From Corallium rubrum (lineage: Eukaryota; Cnidaria; Anthozoa; Scleralcyonacea; Coralliidae): 64,000 bases of DNA. The position numbers and the translations under genes are program-made. The DNA lies in assembly GCA_964035015.1 (NCBI GenBank), contig OZ036004.1:4915045-4979044 (forward strand), given 5' to 3'. The notes beneath the pieces are model-generated. The model did not search any database. It was not told the origin of the DNA and worked only from the letters and a program-made list of their open reading frames with translations. Positions 38,801 through 55,474 of the stretch are shown here, in pieces; the stretch's first letter is position 1, and the number at the start of each line of letters is the position of its first letter.

Positions 38801-41800
38801 ACGAGGATTTCAGATCATAAAGGTATTTCGGCCCTTACAGGGAGAACACTCTCCATTTCTCAACTTTCAGCCGTTTTATCTCACTCTAGGAATAATGACC
38901 ATCCCATATCTTTTTCGGATTTTAGTATTTTAGCTTCGGGAAATTCCCAACTTGATGTTCTCATCAAAGAAAGTTTATTCATCTCTCAAGTCAACCCTAC
39001 TCTCAATAACAATATCCGTTCCTTTCCTTTAACACTATTTTAATCATTATCACTGATTCTTCACCTCTCTACCACTCCCTTTTCCTTCTCTTATTTCATC
39101 ACATCTATTTTTGTATCAGTTAAGTATATTAGTCGAAATCGTGTAAATATTTATCACTCTGAAGATGTTACTTGAATAGTGACGAAACGTTAGTTAATTA
39201 AATTATGTTTTTCCAAACCTTATCGTTATGGCTTTTTTGAAAATTATTTGCTGGGCAATTATCTTCTTGACTAGACTACGCTTTCCGCCTGGTATATCAA
39301 TAGCTACAATTCTTACAATGTAGTGTAACGTCTTACAATGTAGTGTAACGTCTTACAATGTAGTGTAACGTCTTACAATGTAGCGTAACGTCTTACAATG
39401 TAGCGTAACGTCTTACAATGTAGCGTAACGTCTTACAATGTAGTGTAACGTCTTACGATGTAGTGTAACGTCTTACAATGTAGTGTAACGTCTTACAATG
39501 TAGCCCAATGTCCTACAATGTAACGTAATGTCTTATAATATATAGTATAGAATCGTAACGAAACAGCTTACCAATGATTTTCAAAAAGGCAGAACATATT
39601 GGCAAAAAAGATGCCTGAACTAAAAAAGCAAAATCTAGTCCCCATTATGATATATTTGAACGTTCGTGTGTTATTGAGATGTCGTATTTTCTCTCTGATT
39701 CAGGATATGCTTCAAGATAAATTGCGAGCTACGGATTGGGAAGCTACTTATGAAGCAATGGAAGAAGCCGTTGCTCGTGAATCCTATCTAGAATGGCTGA
39801 AAGAAAATGAACAACGTTCGAGGAAACAGGTTATTTATTAGAATTATGTAATAAAAGTAGCGTGCTGCGTAGGCAGTGTTGAAACAACAATTGAAATATA
39901 GTAAGGTTACATATATTGCCGAAACAGAGAACGTAGGAGTCTAACGTTTCAAACGAAGGCCCTTCGTCCTTTCTCTCTGACGAAGGGCCTTCGCTCGAAA
40001 CGTTAGACTCCTACGTTCTCTGTTTCGGCAGTATATCTAACCTTACTATATTTCGATATTTATTAGAATTGTTTTGTACAGTAGTTTCTCGTGGTGGATG
40101 GCAAGTTGATCACCGAGATTCCGACTTTGTTGGATGTCCTGGTATAAACTGACTAAATCTGCTTTTCGTCTTGTAGCAAAACTCCAAAGGATGTTCAGGG
40201 GCAACCAGCAGTACTTCTACAGCAACTTGTGGAGAATCATCTTGTCACCGGAATATCTCGTCACCTTGTCGCTCTGAGCCGGACAGCCCCCCTCCAAACA
40301 AATCCCCTCGTCACTCCCCCCCTGATTTTCCAAAACCATCTCGAGTGACGGCAACGAATGTTAAAACCTCGAACGTTGCTGTCAATACATCGTCTAACAT
40401 CTCAAAAAACTTTGTAACGGTCACCTCTAGTCAAGGTCATCCTAACACGCAATCATCGTCTTCCAATACGTCGCCAAAGATTTGTTACACAGAGGGAAAC
40501 AGTTCTCGCTACTCGGGAGATTACCATGGCTCTTCAGCATTTGGTTAGTATCAAAACTAAAGTTATATATAGGTGAAATGGCCAAATTTATTTATTACTT
40601 TCAGAGGATCTTGGAGATGAAGCAAAGTTTCCTTTTTTCATTTCTTTTTTAAAGGGATATGGCAATAAAAATTATTTTTGTCCAATTTGTAAGAATATGT
40701 AGAAAAGTTAGAAAGTACGTTTACAGATTTTCATTAGCTGGCTTACTTTTTCAGATATTTGCGAACAAAAACACAAGCCGTCCGCCATCTTGTTTCACAA
40801 TTAGATCTAATTAAGTGACGTCACAAGCAGGGTAAACATTGTAAAAATTGCAGTCAGTAGCGAAATGTCAGCTAAAATTCTTTTACATTGTTAGAGTTTC
40901 AATTTGAAATATATCAGATCAAAATACTTAAGATTTTGCATTAAAATACCTAGGAAATTAAGAAATGTTTAGACAAATTTTACCCTGCTTGTGACGTCAT
41001 GCATATCTGACGATAGATATGCATATCCAAAATGGCGGATGGCGAGCGTATTCGTACGCAAATAATGCCGAATTTCTTAAAAAATAAAAAATCTAATGAA
41101 AATTTGCAAACGCACTTCATAACTATTCTTGATGTTCTTACAAATTAGACAAAAATAATTTTTATTGCCATATCCCTTTAAAGTGCCTATGATACAAAAA
41201 TTAATTTTGTCTTATTTGAAAGAATACTTAAAATGACAAAATAACACCTTTTGCAGATTTTCGTTTCCGTGCTTCGTTGTGGAGATATTTCGGTTTGATA
41301 TGCAAATTAAACATTTTGACGTCACATGTGCATATTGAGTTATCAGAGAAGATTATATATCTGTGCTATTATCAAATCAAATTACTTGAAAGGAAACGAA
41401 ACATGATGATGAAGAACTTTATTTAACTACGCTAACCCTGTCAACCGAAGCTGATTTCCACAGGGGGCGTGTAAAAAGAAATTACATAAGTTAAAGTATA
41501 ATATTTAAAGTTATTTACAAAATATGAAGTATAGCGTCAAAATAGTACAATGTTTAAAGTTAGTTATCTACAAAATATGAGATATAGTGTCAAAATGGGA
41601 AATATATAATTAATGAGTAATCTATTTACAAGGTTAATATTTTCACGATTGAAAAATGTGAGTAGCAATTTTCTTTTGAAAACTTGAAAGGGATTTGCTC
41701 TCCCTAAGCTCGTTTGGAATAGAGTTCCACAGATGAGCACCGTCGTACATGAAACTATTTTTCATATTATTAGTAAAAAATAAAAATAACTTTAACTTTA

Positions 41801-43434
41801 ATATGGAAAAACCGAATTGCAGTTCACAGAGCTGAATTGCCCAGTTTAGAAATTTAAAAATGACTACTCTAAAATTTAAGTAAATGTACAGACAAAACTA
41901 GGAGACAATTCAAGTATCATTAAAAAGGACTACACTACTTGGGATAAAACTATTTTTGAAACGAGAAGTGCGGCAACGAAAGTTCAACTATTAGCACATG
42001 TGCATGTGCTTCTATTTAGTACATGTGCATGTGCTTCTCCCAGAGCACCAAACATGCAAATTTTTAAGTGATTTTGTTTGATAATAGCAAAGATATATAA
42101 GCTTCTCCGATAAACTCATTATACATGTATGACGTCAAGTTGTTTAAATTTACATATCAAACAAACTGAAATATCTCAAGAACGAAGCAAGGAAACGAAA
42201 ATCTGCCAAAGCTGTTACTTTCTTATTTTAAGTGTTCTTTCAAATGAGACACAAAGTTAATTTTTTTCTCTTTAAAGTGCAAATGAAACGAAAATTAAGT
42301 CAGTCTTATTTGAACACTTAAAATGATAGAGTAACATCTTTTGCAGTTTTTCGTTTCCTTGCTTCGTTCTTGAGATATTTCAGTTTGTTCGATATGCAAA
42401 TTAAACATCTTGAAGTCATGACGTGCATAATGAGTTATCGAAACAAGTTATATGGCTTTGCTATTATCAAACCAAATTAATTCAAAGGAAGCATGTGGGT
42501 GTGTTTCGCCTAGAACAATAAACATGTAGATTTTTAGTGTTCATTTTTTATATTTGACAATATCAAAGATATATAACCTTTTTCGATAACTCATTATGCA
42601 CGTCATGACTTCAAAATGTTTAATTTGCATATCAAACAAACTGAAATATCTCAAGAACGAAGCAAGGAAACGAAAAACTGCAAAAGATGTTACTCTATCA
42701 TTTTAAGAGTTCTTTCAAATAAGACAAACTTAATTTTCGCTTCATTTGCACTTTAAAGTGCCACTAACCCAAAAAAAATTTTTCGCAAATCTAAAAGCCC
42801 TTATTGAGTGGATTAGTCCAGTGAATAAATTATTGGTATTGGACATTTCTTTGGTCTTCTGTAGACCACCAAAGTTGCAAAAATTGGCATATGCATGTCC
42901 CATGGCGGAGAAGGAAAGGGAATGGGTATATTCCTGGTGTGGCGTCAGACAAGCCAAACAAGGAACTCATTTGAGCTCTGTCTGCTGAGTGCATAGAATT
43001 TTTACATTGAGTTAGTTGGGAAAATGAATTTCCAACTCAAAAAATTCTATGTATTCACCAGACAGAGCTCAAAGGAGTTCCTTGTTTGACTTGTCTGACG
43101 TAACACCAGGAATATACCCATTCCCTTTCCTACTCCGCCATGGGACATGCAGATGCAACTTTGGTCGTCTACAGAAGATCAACGAAACGTCTAATACCAA
43201 TAATTTATTAACTGGCCTAATCCACTCAATAAGGGCTCTTAGATTTGCGAGAAAAAACTTTTGGGGTTAGTGGCACTTTAAGAATATTTATTTATTTTTT
43301 GAAAAGGTTGGGAAGACGAAGAAGGTCTATTGGCAGCTGTTTTAGCTGAATCACAGAAAGAATATTTGGACAGTTTAAAACGAAATATGAAAGACAACCG
43401 TGATAATAAGGGATCTTCTCCGAAGTATTCATAG
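32839..43434 (+). CDS. OTUD5: OTU domain deubiquitinase 5 (DUBA)
   Basis: This cysteine protease cleaves ubiquitin chains; in vertebrates it restrains innate signalling and acts in development and DNA repair. Exons: 32839-33159, 33277-33370, 34662-34726, 36033-36189, 36267-36415, 36514-36576, 39704-39829, 40177-40543, 43307-43434; these nine coding segments give 1470 nt, 489 aa. The start is the MTILPKKK Met shared with the family; an upstream in-frame Met at 32794 is less likely. The activating phosphosite motif GYNSEDEYE is present with S91. The catalytic triad is D130, C133 (DGACLFRAV) and H238 (NIHYN). A Ser/Thr/Pro-rich linker (exon 8) leads to a C-terminal ubiquitin-interacting motif around [16 protein letters not shown]. 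Human has 571 residues; the Gly/Pro/Ala-rich N-terminal part is missing here. Introns are unusually repeat-laden. Confidence 0.95.
34054..34637. mobile_element. hAT-like element just before OTUD5 exon 3
   Basis: The ends CAGGGTTCGAATTAAC and GTTAATTCGAACCCTG are exact inverted repeats of 16 bp. The putative flanking 8-mers match only partly, so the duplication is eroded. The right end is 24 bp from the exon 3 acceptor. Confidence 0.65.
35140..35960. repeat. 17-bp and 26-bp composite minisatellite in OTUD5 intron 3
   Basis: The outer parts repeat a 25-26-bp unit (TCTGCCTGGTCTCCCC + CCTGGTGGC). The centre, 35410-35740, is about 20 near-identical 17-bp units, GCCCCACTGGTGGCTCT. The strong strand bias and divisible lengths leave all frames open; these frames are not genes. 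Confidence 0.95.
36727..38275. repeat. 20-bp minisatellite in OTUD5 intron 6, left block
   Basis: About 75 copies of TGTAGTGTAACGTCTTACAA, degenerate (TAGCG, TGTTTTATAG) in the first 120 bp. It contains internal duplications of several hundred bases: 37380-37620 and 37840-38060 share variant order. It is split by the Penelope-like insert and resumes at 39312. Confidence 0.95.
38276..39305 (+). mobile_element. 5'-truncated Penelope-like retroelement with GIY-YIG endonuclease
   Basis: The frame 38276-39043 encodes the reverse transcriptase thumb region ([14 protein letters not shown]...[19 protein letters not shown]) and a C-terminal GIY-YIG domain ([24 protein letters not shown]). This is the layout of EN+ Penelope-like elements. 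The frame is intact to its stop. The palm and fingers of the reverse transcriptase are missing, so the copy is dead. The 3' tail holds a hammerhead-like motif at 39149-39203. The element interrupts the 20-bp minisatellite. Confidence 0.88.
39149..39203 (+). ncRNA. Hammerhead ribozyme motif (type I) in the Penelope tail
   Basis: In order: outer stem I strand ATTTA (39149-39153), core CTGAAGA (39159-39165), stem II GTTAC/GTGAC (39167-39171 with 39179-39183), GAAA (39184-39187). Then a minimal stem III C88-G93 and A87-U94 closes the tetraloop GUUA. The NUH triplet is GUU, with predicted cleavage after 39195. TAAAT (39199-39203) completes stem I. Stem I has an internal loop, as expected for type I. 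Activity is inferred. Confidence 0.6.
39312..39545. repeat. 20-bp minisatellite, right block
   Basis: About 11 further copies of the TGTAGTGTAACGTCTTACAA unit, in the same orientation as 36727-38275. The last two are degenerate. Confidence 0.9.
39850..40065. repeat. Hammerhead-core palindrome in OTUD5 intron 7
   Basis: AATATAGTAAGGTTACATAT...GCCGAAACAGAGAACGTAG is mirrored by CTACGTTCTCTGTTTCGGC...CTTACTATATT. The right arm has CTGACGA (39977-39983), stem GGGC/GCTC and GAAA (39997-40000). The left arm has a degenerate copy on the other strand. It starts about 20 bp after exon 7. Confidence 0.7.
40653..41177. mobile_element. TTAA-bounded foldback MITE, first of four
   Basis: The ends AGGGATATGGCAATAAAAAT and their reverse complement are bounded by TTAA (40649-40652, 41178-41181). 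Long arms flank a centre with TGACGTCA words. TTAA duplication is typical of piggyBac-type insertion. Confidence 0.75.
41182..42271. mobile_element. TTAA-bounded foldback MITE, second, carrying LINE fragments
   Basis: The left arm begins AGTGCCTATGATACAAAAAT. The right arm (42110-42271) is its diverged complement. TTAA stands at both ends. The arms share a GAACGAAGCAAGGAAACGAA block with the third element. Two truncated LINE tails are inserted in the middle. Confidence 0.7.
41396..41995 (-). mobile_element. Two LINE 3' fragments, minus strand
   Basis: On the minus strand, about 41790-41650 reads [20 protein letters not shown]...[13 protein letters not shown] and stop. This is the classic C-terminus of a non-LTR reverse transcriptase protein. 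About 41985-41920 reads [20 protein letters not shown] and stop, the end of another LINE family. Both are 5' truncated. Confidence 0.75.
42276..42752. mobile_element. TTAA-bounded foldback MITE, third
   Basis: AGTGCAAATGAAACGAAAAT and its complement, bounded by TTAA at 42272-42275 and 42753-42756. The arms run about 200 bp and are well matched. Confidence 0.8.
42757..43277. mobile_element. TTAA-bounded foldback MITE, fourth, abutting OTUD5 exon 9
   Basis: The ends AGTGCCACTAACCCAAAAAA and the inverse are bounded by TTAA (42753-42756, 43278-43281). The arms are about 230 bp. The right TTAA ends 25 bp from the last coding exon (43307). Confidence 0.8.
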
Positions 43435-44280
43435 CTAGCATGCTCGTGTTATGTAGTGTTATAGTGCTAGGATATATGTATATATCTACTTGTTGTTCAT
43501 AAGTTGATTATTTGGTTGAAATTTAGATAATGTAGATAGCATAGCTATGAAAGTGTATAAAGAAAACAAAACACATCTACTGCAGCTGACGCGTGTAGTT
43601 TAATTTTTGTCTGTGGAATTGTTTTAGTAATATGTAAAATAACAGCAGTGCTTTATCATGAAGATTTATGAGTGTTTTAGATCCGATAAAACACGTACTG
43701 CGAATGTTTTGAATAGCTTTAAAAACGATTGGCGTATAGTAATTTCGAAAAACAACGTTGTCTAAGCCGAGAAAATCGAAGCTAAAGTTTATGTAAACCA
43801 GGAGAATTTTTTGTCAGTGTTATAGTGATTTTCGAAGTCTTTTGTAGAGGAGTTAATCCATTGGTTTCTAGCCTCATGGGTGTCCGAACTGCCATGGGGC
43901 GATTGGGTTTGCAGTAAGGTAAGATAGGGGGTGGGGGCTGTGAGGTTGAATGAAGGATGGCAACAGTCCAGGTGCGCAGATGCCAAAATTAACGCGCAAA
44001 ACGAAAGTCACTCGACTCGTCGCAAAAATGTTAAATTTATTTTTTAAGAAAATATGTTTACACTGTTTTACGACAAATATTTTACGATATAATTTAAACA
44101 TGTACGGTTGCTTGACTTCTACATGCAAATAGCGGAAAACGATACTTGAAACCTGAAAGAAAATTATGCTAATTAATTTACGTAATATATTCAATCTGAA
44201 TATTTAGGTTGTAATTTTGGATAAGTTAAAGTATAATCGTTTATACCAAAAATAAAGTAACTTACTAAAACGGTGAACTG
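43435..44280. other. OTUD5 3' flank with GCCGAG-family repeat
   Basis: 43650-43830 matches the dispersed repeat at 14560-14860 (GATAAAACACGTACTGCGA, TCTAAGCCGAGAAAATCGAA). AATAAA near 44250 may serve as a polyadenylation signal. The short frames at 43874-44194 are unconvincing. Confidence 0.45.
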
Positions 44281-44544
44281 TTCATTTTATTTTTTCATTT
44301 CGTTGCAATAACTGTAGGGGAGTAAAGTTTTCTTTTCAATTTCTTTATTCTGAAAATAAAATAAGCAATTATTGGAATGGGATTGAGTATAATGTGAAGA
44401 GTTATGCAGACCGACGCGAGATAAATATTTTCAGTGGTTCAGAAAATATTGAGCATACAACTGATCGAAATTTGTCAGACTGGCACATTTTTTTTCACTA
44501 CCATTTGCAATGCAGAAATTGCCTATATATATATCTTATCCTGT

Positions 44545-44850
44545 GCTGAATAAAATCGTCTGACGTTAGCCAGAATAAAATACTAAAGACTCGTCTTCAG
44601 GCTTCAAAGTGTTAAAGAGATAGGTTTTAACACTTTGAGGCCTGGACCTCTCCCTGTGGCTGAATAAAATCGTCTGGCGTTAGCCAGAATAAAATACTAT
44701 TAAAGACTCGTCTTCAGGCTTCAAAGTATTAAAGAGATAGGTTTTAATACTTTGAGGCCTGAACCTTTCCCTGTGCTGAATGAAATCGCCTGGCATTAAG
44801 CCAGAATAAAATACTAAAAACTCGTCTTCAGGCTTCAAAGTGTTAATGGT
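44545..44850. repeat. Tandem repeat, about 112-bp unit, three copies
   Basis: Each unit runs GCTGAATAAAATCGTCTGAC, TTAGCCAGAATAAAATACTA, CTCGTCTTCAGGCTTCAAAG and AGGTTTTAACACTTTGAGGC. The last copy is cut short at about 44845. Within a unit, CTTCAAAGTGTTAA and TTAACACTTTGAGG form a hairpin. Confidence 0.85.
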
Positions 44851-44903
44851 TTGTTGTGCAAGTAGTACATTCTGGCTACGTGTAACGTTTGCATGCTCTT
44901 CAC

Positions 44904-45596
44904 TTACTGGCGTTGGAAAATACAGATGTAGATTATTAAGAGTATCATGCTAAAAACAAGAAGTCCCAAAGTGACTGCGATTAAAATTAGGATGATTTCT
45001 TGAGTATCTACAAAACGAAAAAGAAATACGACGTTCTAAAGCCGGTTTTCCACTGGCGAATTTTTTTTCGCGCGAAGCGACCTTTTTGCTTTATCTTATG
45101 AGTTCTCGGCTGGAATAATTAGAAATCTATTCCAATCTATTCAATTTTAACAATAGAAATGTCACTTCGCGCGGCAAAATTCGCCAGTGGGCAGTGGAAA
45201 ACCTGCTTAAAACAAATATCTTGAGGTTTATATGTTAATTATGCAACCGACGTTTGGTATACGTTTGTCAAACGAAAATGTTTCTATGAAGCACATTGCC
45301 AATTTGTACAACGTTAGCTGAACACCATTTGACCCTAGAAAATTACATGCAGGTTCAATTCGGTTCTTTTGGGGTTTAGAAACATTTTCTGATTATTCAA
45401 GTTTTGTAGTTATATATACGTTATATTATCGGTTGACTTGGAGAAAATAGTTAAATTTAGTGTTCAGTAACACTGATTATAATATGAATAACGTTTAGAT
45501 ATAACAGTGATGAAGAATGATTCTGAAACGCGTGAGGATAGTAACAAATTAACTAAAACCATACAGGCATAAAATTTTACCTGAATCAGATGCCAT
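44904..45596 (-). CDS. Candidate 39-aa single-pass membrane microprotein
   Basis: I do not recognise a family. Two coding exons, 45581-45596 and 44904-45007, join in frame (120 nt) to give a product starting MASDSDTQE, followed by a hydrophobic stretch of about 25 residues (I, L, V, F, with one G and one S) and ending YICIFQRQ. It has an acidic N-tail, one membrane helix and a short basic tail. The intron has a GTAAAATT donor and a TTTTGTAG acceptor. An acceptor (CGTTCCTTATAG) stands 2 bases before the ATG, and a strong GTAAGT donor lies upstream on the minus strand near 45918, so a 5' UTR exon is likely. The layout resembles regulatory micropeptides of the sarcolipin/phospholamban kind, but I see no sequence match. 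Chance assembly cannot be excluded. Confidence 0.45.
45037..45210. repeat. Small foldback MITE (AAGCCGGTTTTCCACTGG ends)
   Basis: The left end AAAGCCGGTTTTCCACTGGC is mirrored by GCCAGTGGGCAGTGGAAAAC, with an inner TCGCGCGAAG/CTTCGCGCG pair. It lies in the intron of the candidate microprotein gene. Confidence 0.7.
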
Positions 45597-45649
45597 ATCT
45601 ATAAGGAACGATAAAATCACAAAGGTTAATATACACTGTTTATTTTGAA

Positions 45650-46780
45650 ATCGTTATCTTTCTAACGATCAGTCTTGCGTTATGATTGTCTCTCTCTCTC
45701 TCTCTAACATATAGACCGACACTTCGGACGGTGCCAAACTTATACCTCTCGGCTACAAGTGTCGACAGTAACACTACAGTACTATAGTTGTGAGTGGTCC
45801 CTCGCCAAATGTTTTTCAAGTTTATTGGTTATGAAGTGGAACGTTAATTATAATTTTAAATCGTTTAATAGGTAAGTTAGAGGGTTTAGAGCTATTTTAG
45901 AAAAAAAGAACTTACTTTTTAGTCAACTGTAGCAGTAATGCAGTATCGAAACCGACTTCAATTCAACCAGCTTCAGTTGTGTTAACCTCTCAGTTGAAAG
46001 TCTATCTGTGATGGAATTATCTTTTCTCTATATTCTATTGTTGTAAGCTTACCTAAATATCAGTTAACAGGATGTAGGGTACAAAATATACCGATGCGCC
46101 TCACTTAACTCTTTCACATGTTTTCCTGGGCTAATATTTATAATATCAAAATATCTGTAAATTATGACAATACCATATTCTTGCTAGGCTTGGCGTTTTT
46201 GAGAACTTTTTCGTATTAAAAACATGTGATATTTTTTGGGTTTAACCTGAAAAGGAATATGGAAAAGGAATCCTTATAATGTCCACCAGTGAACTCTAAC
46301 AAGTCCCAAAATAACTTTCATTGATAACGTTTGATGAGTGTTACTGCCAGTGTTTAGAAGATATTGTAATCCGATTTCCCACCATATTTCAAGAGACAAT
46401 TGATTGAGTTTTTGTTTCACTGTAGGCGCAGTTGATGAAGGACCATGAAATGATTTGACTTGATTGATGCAGTTCGTATTTCATTCTCTAAAATCTCGGC
46501 AGTTCATTATGATTTTCTCTACATCGTAACACACTGCCCACGCGGAATGCACTAATTTAGTTTTGTAATTTATCGATTGGCTTATATTAATGCTTGCTGT
46601 TTGCGAAACTCTTAAAGTTATATGTCAAAATTTTTATATGAATAATGACTTTATGACCTAAAGTTTTTCAGAGTTGGTCGTACTTATGGCAAAAAGGAAA
46701 CTTTTAAATAATCCGCAATAAGGTTATATATTGCAATTGGTCCAAGGTTCACGCGCCAATTAGGAGGCCTGACAGTTTTC
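45650..46780. other. Intergenic, no further gene recognised
   Basis: It includes a short CT run (about 45690-45705) and the proposed minus-strand 5' UTR exon above 45919. The rest is AT-rich and featureless to me. Confidence 0.35.
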
Positions 46781-46784
46781 AATA

Positions 46785-47222
46785 TTGAGACGTAACACCA
46801 CCACCAACACCAGCACAACCAACAACAGCAGCAGCAGCAACAACACTAGCCTTCATGCAGCCGAACAATTAACAACAACACTAGCAACAACAACAACAAC
46901 AACAACACTAGCAGCAGCAGCAACAACAACAGCAGCAGCAGCAACGACAACAGCAGCATCAACAACAACGCAGGTAACAAAACAACATCCTCAACATCAG
47001 CAGCACCACCACCAACAACAACACTAGCATTCATGCAGCAACAACAACACTAGCAACAACAACAACAACAACAACACTAGCAGCAGCAACAACAACAACA
47101 ACAACAACAACAACAGCAGCAACGATAACAGCAGCATCAACAACAACGCAGGTAACAAAAACAACATCGTCAACAACGTTAACAGCACGCAGCATCATCA
47201 ACAACAACAACAACAACAACAA
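46785..47222. repeat. CAA/CAG compound microsatellite with larger duplication
   Basis: Mixed CAA and CAG triplets with a few ACC. A block starting ACTAGC...TTCATGCAGC and ending CAACGCAGGTAACAAAA is present twice (about 46845-46985 and 47025-47160). It lies 220 bp upstream of the SLC41 start. The homopolymer frames on both strands are not considered genes. Confidence 0.9.
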
Positions 47223-47444
47223 CATCCGCCAACAAGTATATCACTCAGCGGTTTCCCATTCTCGTGCCCAGTCTCTTGCTCTGTCAGTATAGTAACTCCC
47301 GCGATCTCTCGTGTGAGTGAACACGACGTCAACCTCGTACCCAGGGTCTTATCTGACACGACGTGTGGCAATAAATTAGATTTTCTATTCGCAAGAACCT
47401 TCCTAGTATATCGCTTTCCAAGGTCCCGTTTTGGCAAATGACGT

Positions 47445-53814
<6,370 letters not shown>

Positions 53815-55474
53815 ACACACAAAGAAATAGGTTTTATTGGCTAAAAATAAACAAAAGAATTTAAAATTTATGGCATTTGAGCTGTTTTATACCTCACTTT
53901 GTTCATTAATATAAATTCATCGTACCACTGCAGCTAGTCACTGTCAGAGCTATTCAATTAGTGGCCTAGTGACCTACAAGCTTTAATATATTTAATAATA
54001 TACATGAAAAATTTCTCAATTCTGATTGACTGAGAGGAGTGCAATTTTAGTATTCAGTGCAGAAAAATGAAATACATGTACAGTGCAAATTTTGTAATTT
54101 TTTTAATTTGCACAAAAATCATTTTTTTACTAAAAAAAAGCTCTTCCTGTTAATTTTTTTTTCATGTATGTTATTTGAACAAAGCATTTTGATTAGAAAG
54201 ATTATCTTCATGATAAATTTTTTCATGTATATTATTAATAAGTAATAGCCTGGTTTTGAGTGCAATTTGGAAAAAACATGCACTTGTGAGCTTTTCAAAG
54301 ACCTCAAATTTGGTAGTCTTTGATAAACTCACTTGTGCATGTTTTTTCCAAAGTGCACTCAAAACCATGCTGTTACCTAATACGTATCATAATTAATGGT
54401 ACTTACAAAAGGAATATATAGACAGATAAATACATAAAGAATGAGTTTATGGACTAAAATTATAACTTTCCTGGTCTCTCATTGCATTTAGTTCAAATTT
54501 GAGTAGCTATTCTTTGTTCTGTATATACAGTTGTCAAGGTGACACTAAGTGTTAAGCCAGAATATAAAATATGGGACTGACATTGCACTGTCAGTGCATG
54601 TTACGATATCTTCCCACATTTTGTAATCAACATGTTTTTTTTTAAATATTCAAATTTGAACTAAAGTACTGTAGTTAAATATCTTGAACGTTCACTCTTA
54701 GCCAGATATCGAGATTATTGGGTCATTCCAGAAAACATCCACACCTCCCCCATGGAGGAAATGTGAAGTTGACCCCCTCCCCCCTTCGGACATCCTAGTA
54801 CATTTTACTATTATCAGAAGTAGATTTACCCCCTCCCCTCCCTGGATGGCACAAATTTCTTCTGTGGGGGAGGTATGGGTCTTTTCTGGAATGACCCATT
54901 CTGAAATATCTTCGATTTTAATAAAAGCTAAAGTAATATAAAAGTAAAATGCTGTGTAGGCAAGTGTGTTACGATAGTATATTTTATATTAAAGGCAGTG
55001 AACTGCGAGGGAATGGGGCAGGTCAGTAGCTGGCCTCTTTCACAGCTGTAGAAGAGGGGACGAGCTAACTAAGCTTAGCATTTGCAATCCAAAGCTGATG
55101 GTGTGGGGGAGGGGGAGGGGGGATATGTGCCGTCCAACATAATATACAGTCTACCGGAACAGCTGGATAACCCTTGACCTGAATGCATCAAGGCCGAAGG
55201 ATCAATATATTTTAAGTGTACGACTCGGCTGTATCGTTCATCCTCTATATTCTTCGCTATTTATGTCCGTGTAAACTCATCATTTAATCAACTACTCTGG
55301 CTTATATTTACCAGGACACTATTTAAATCAACATGAAAACCCGCTGAAGAACTAAAGAAGCACCCGGTTATCACTCAACAAAAACAACAACAGCCAAAGA
55401 AGTCGTGTCAACTGGCAACAACATTGATAACACCGGAGCGAATTTACTTATACAAGCTTTCAATGAAATTGAGA
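53815..55474. other. SLC41A-LARGE intergenic region with two foldbacks
   Basis: 54245-54375 is a palindrome (GTTTTGAGTGCAATTTGGAA... mirrored). 54715-54900 is another, with ends GGGTCATTCCAGAAAA. AATAAA near 53846 suits the SLC41 polyadenylation signal. No further gene was found. Confidence 0.5.

Noticed and set aside
36727-39545. Regular 20-bp repeats as a CRISPR array
   Set aside because: The units are contiguous with no unique spacers, and the host is a eukaryote; it is a minisatellite.
46785-47234. Poly-Thr/Ala or poly-Leu/Val proteins in the CAA/CAG tract
   Set aside because: Low-complexity triplet repeat, open on both strands; no splice evidence.
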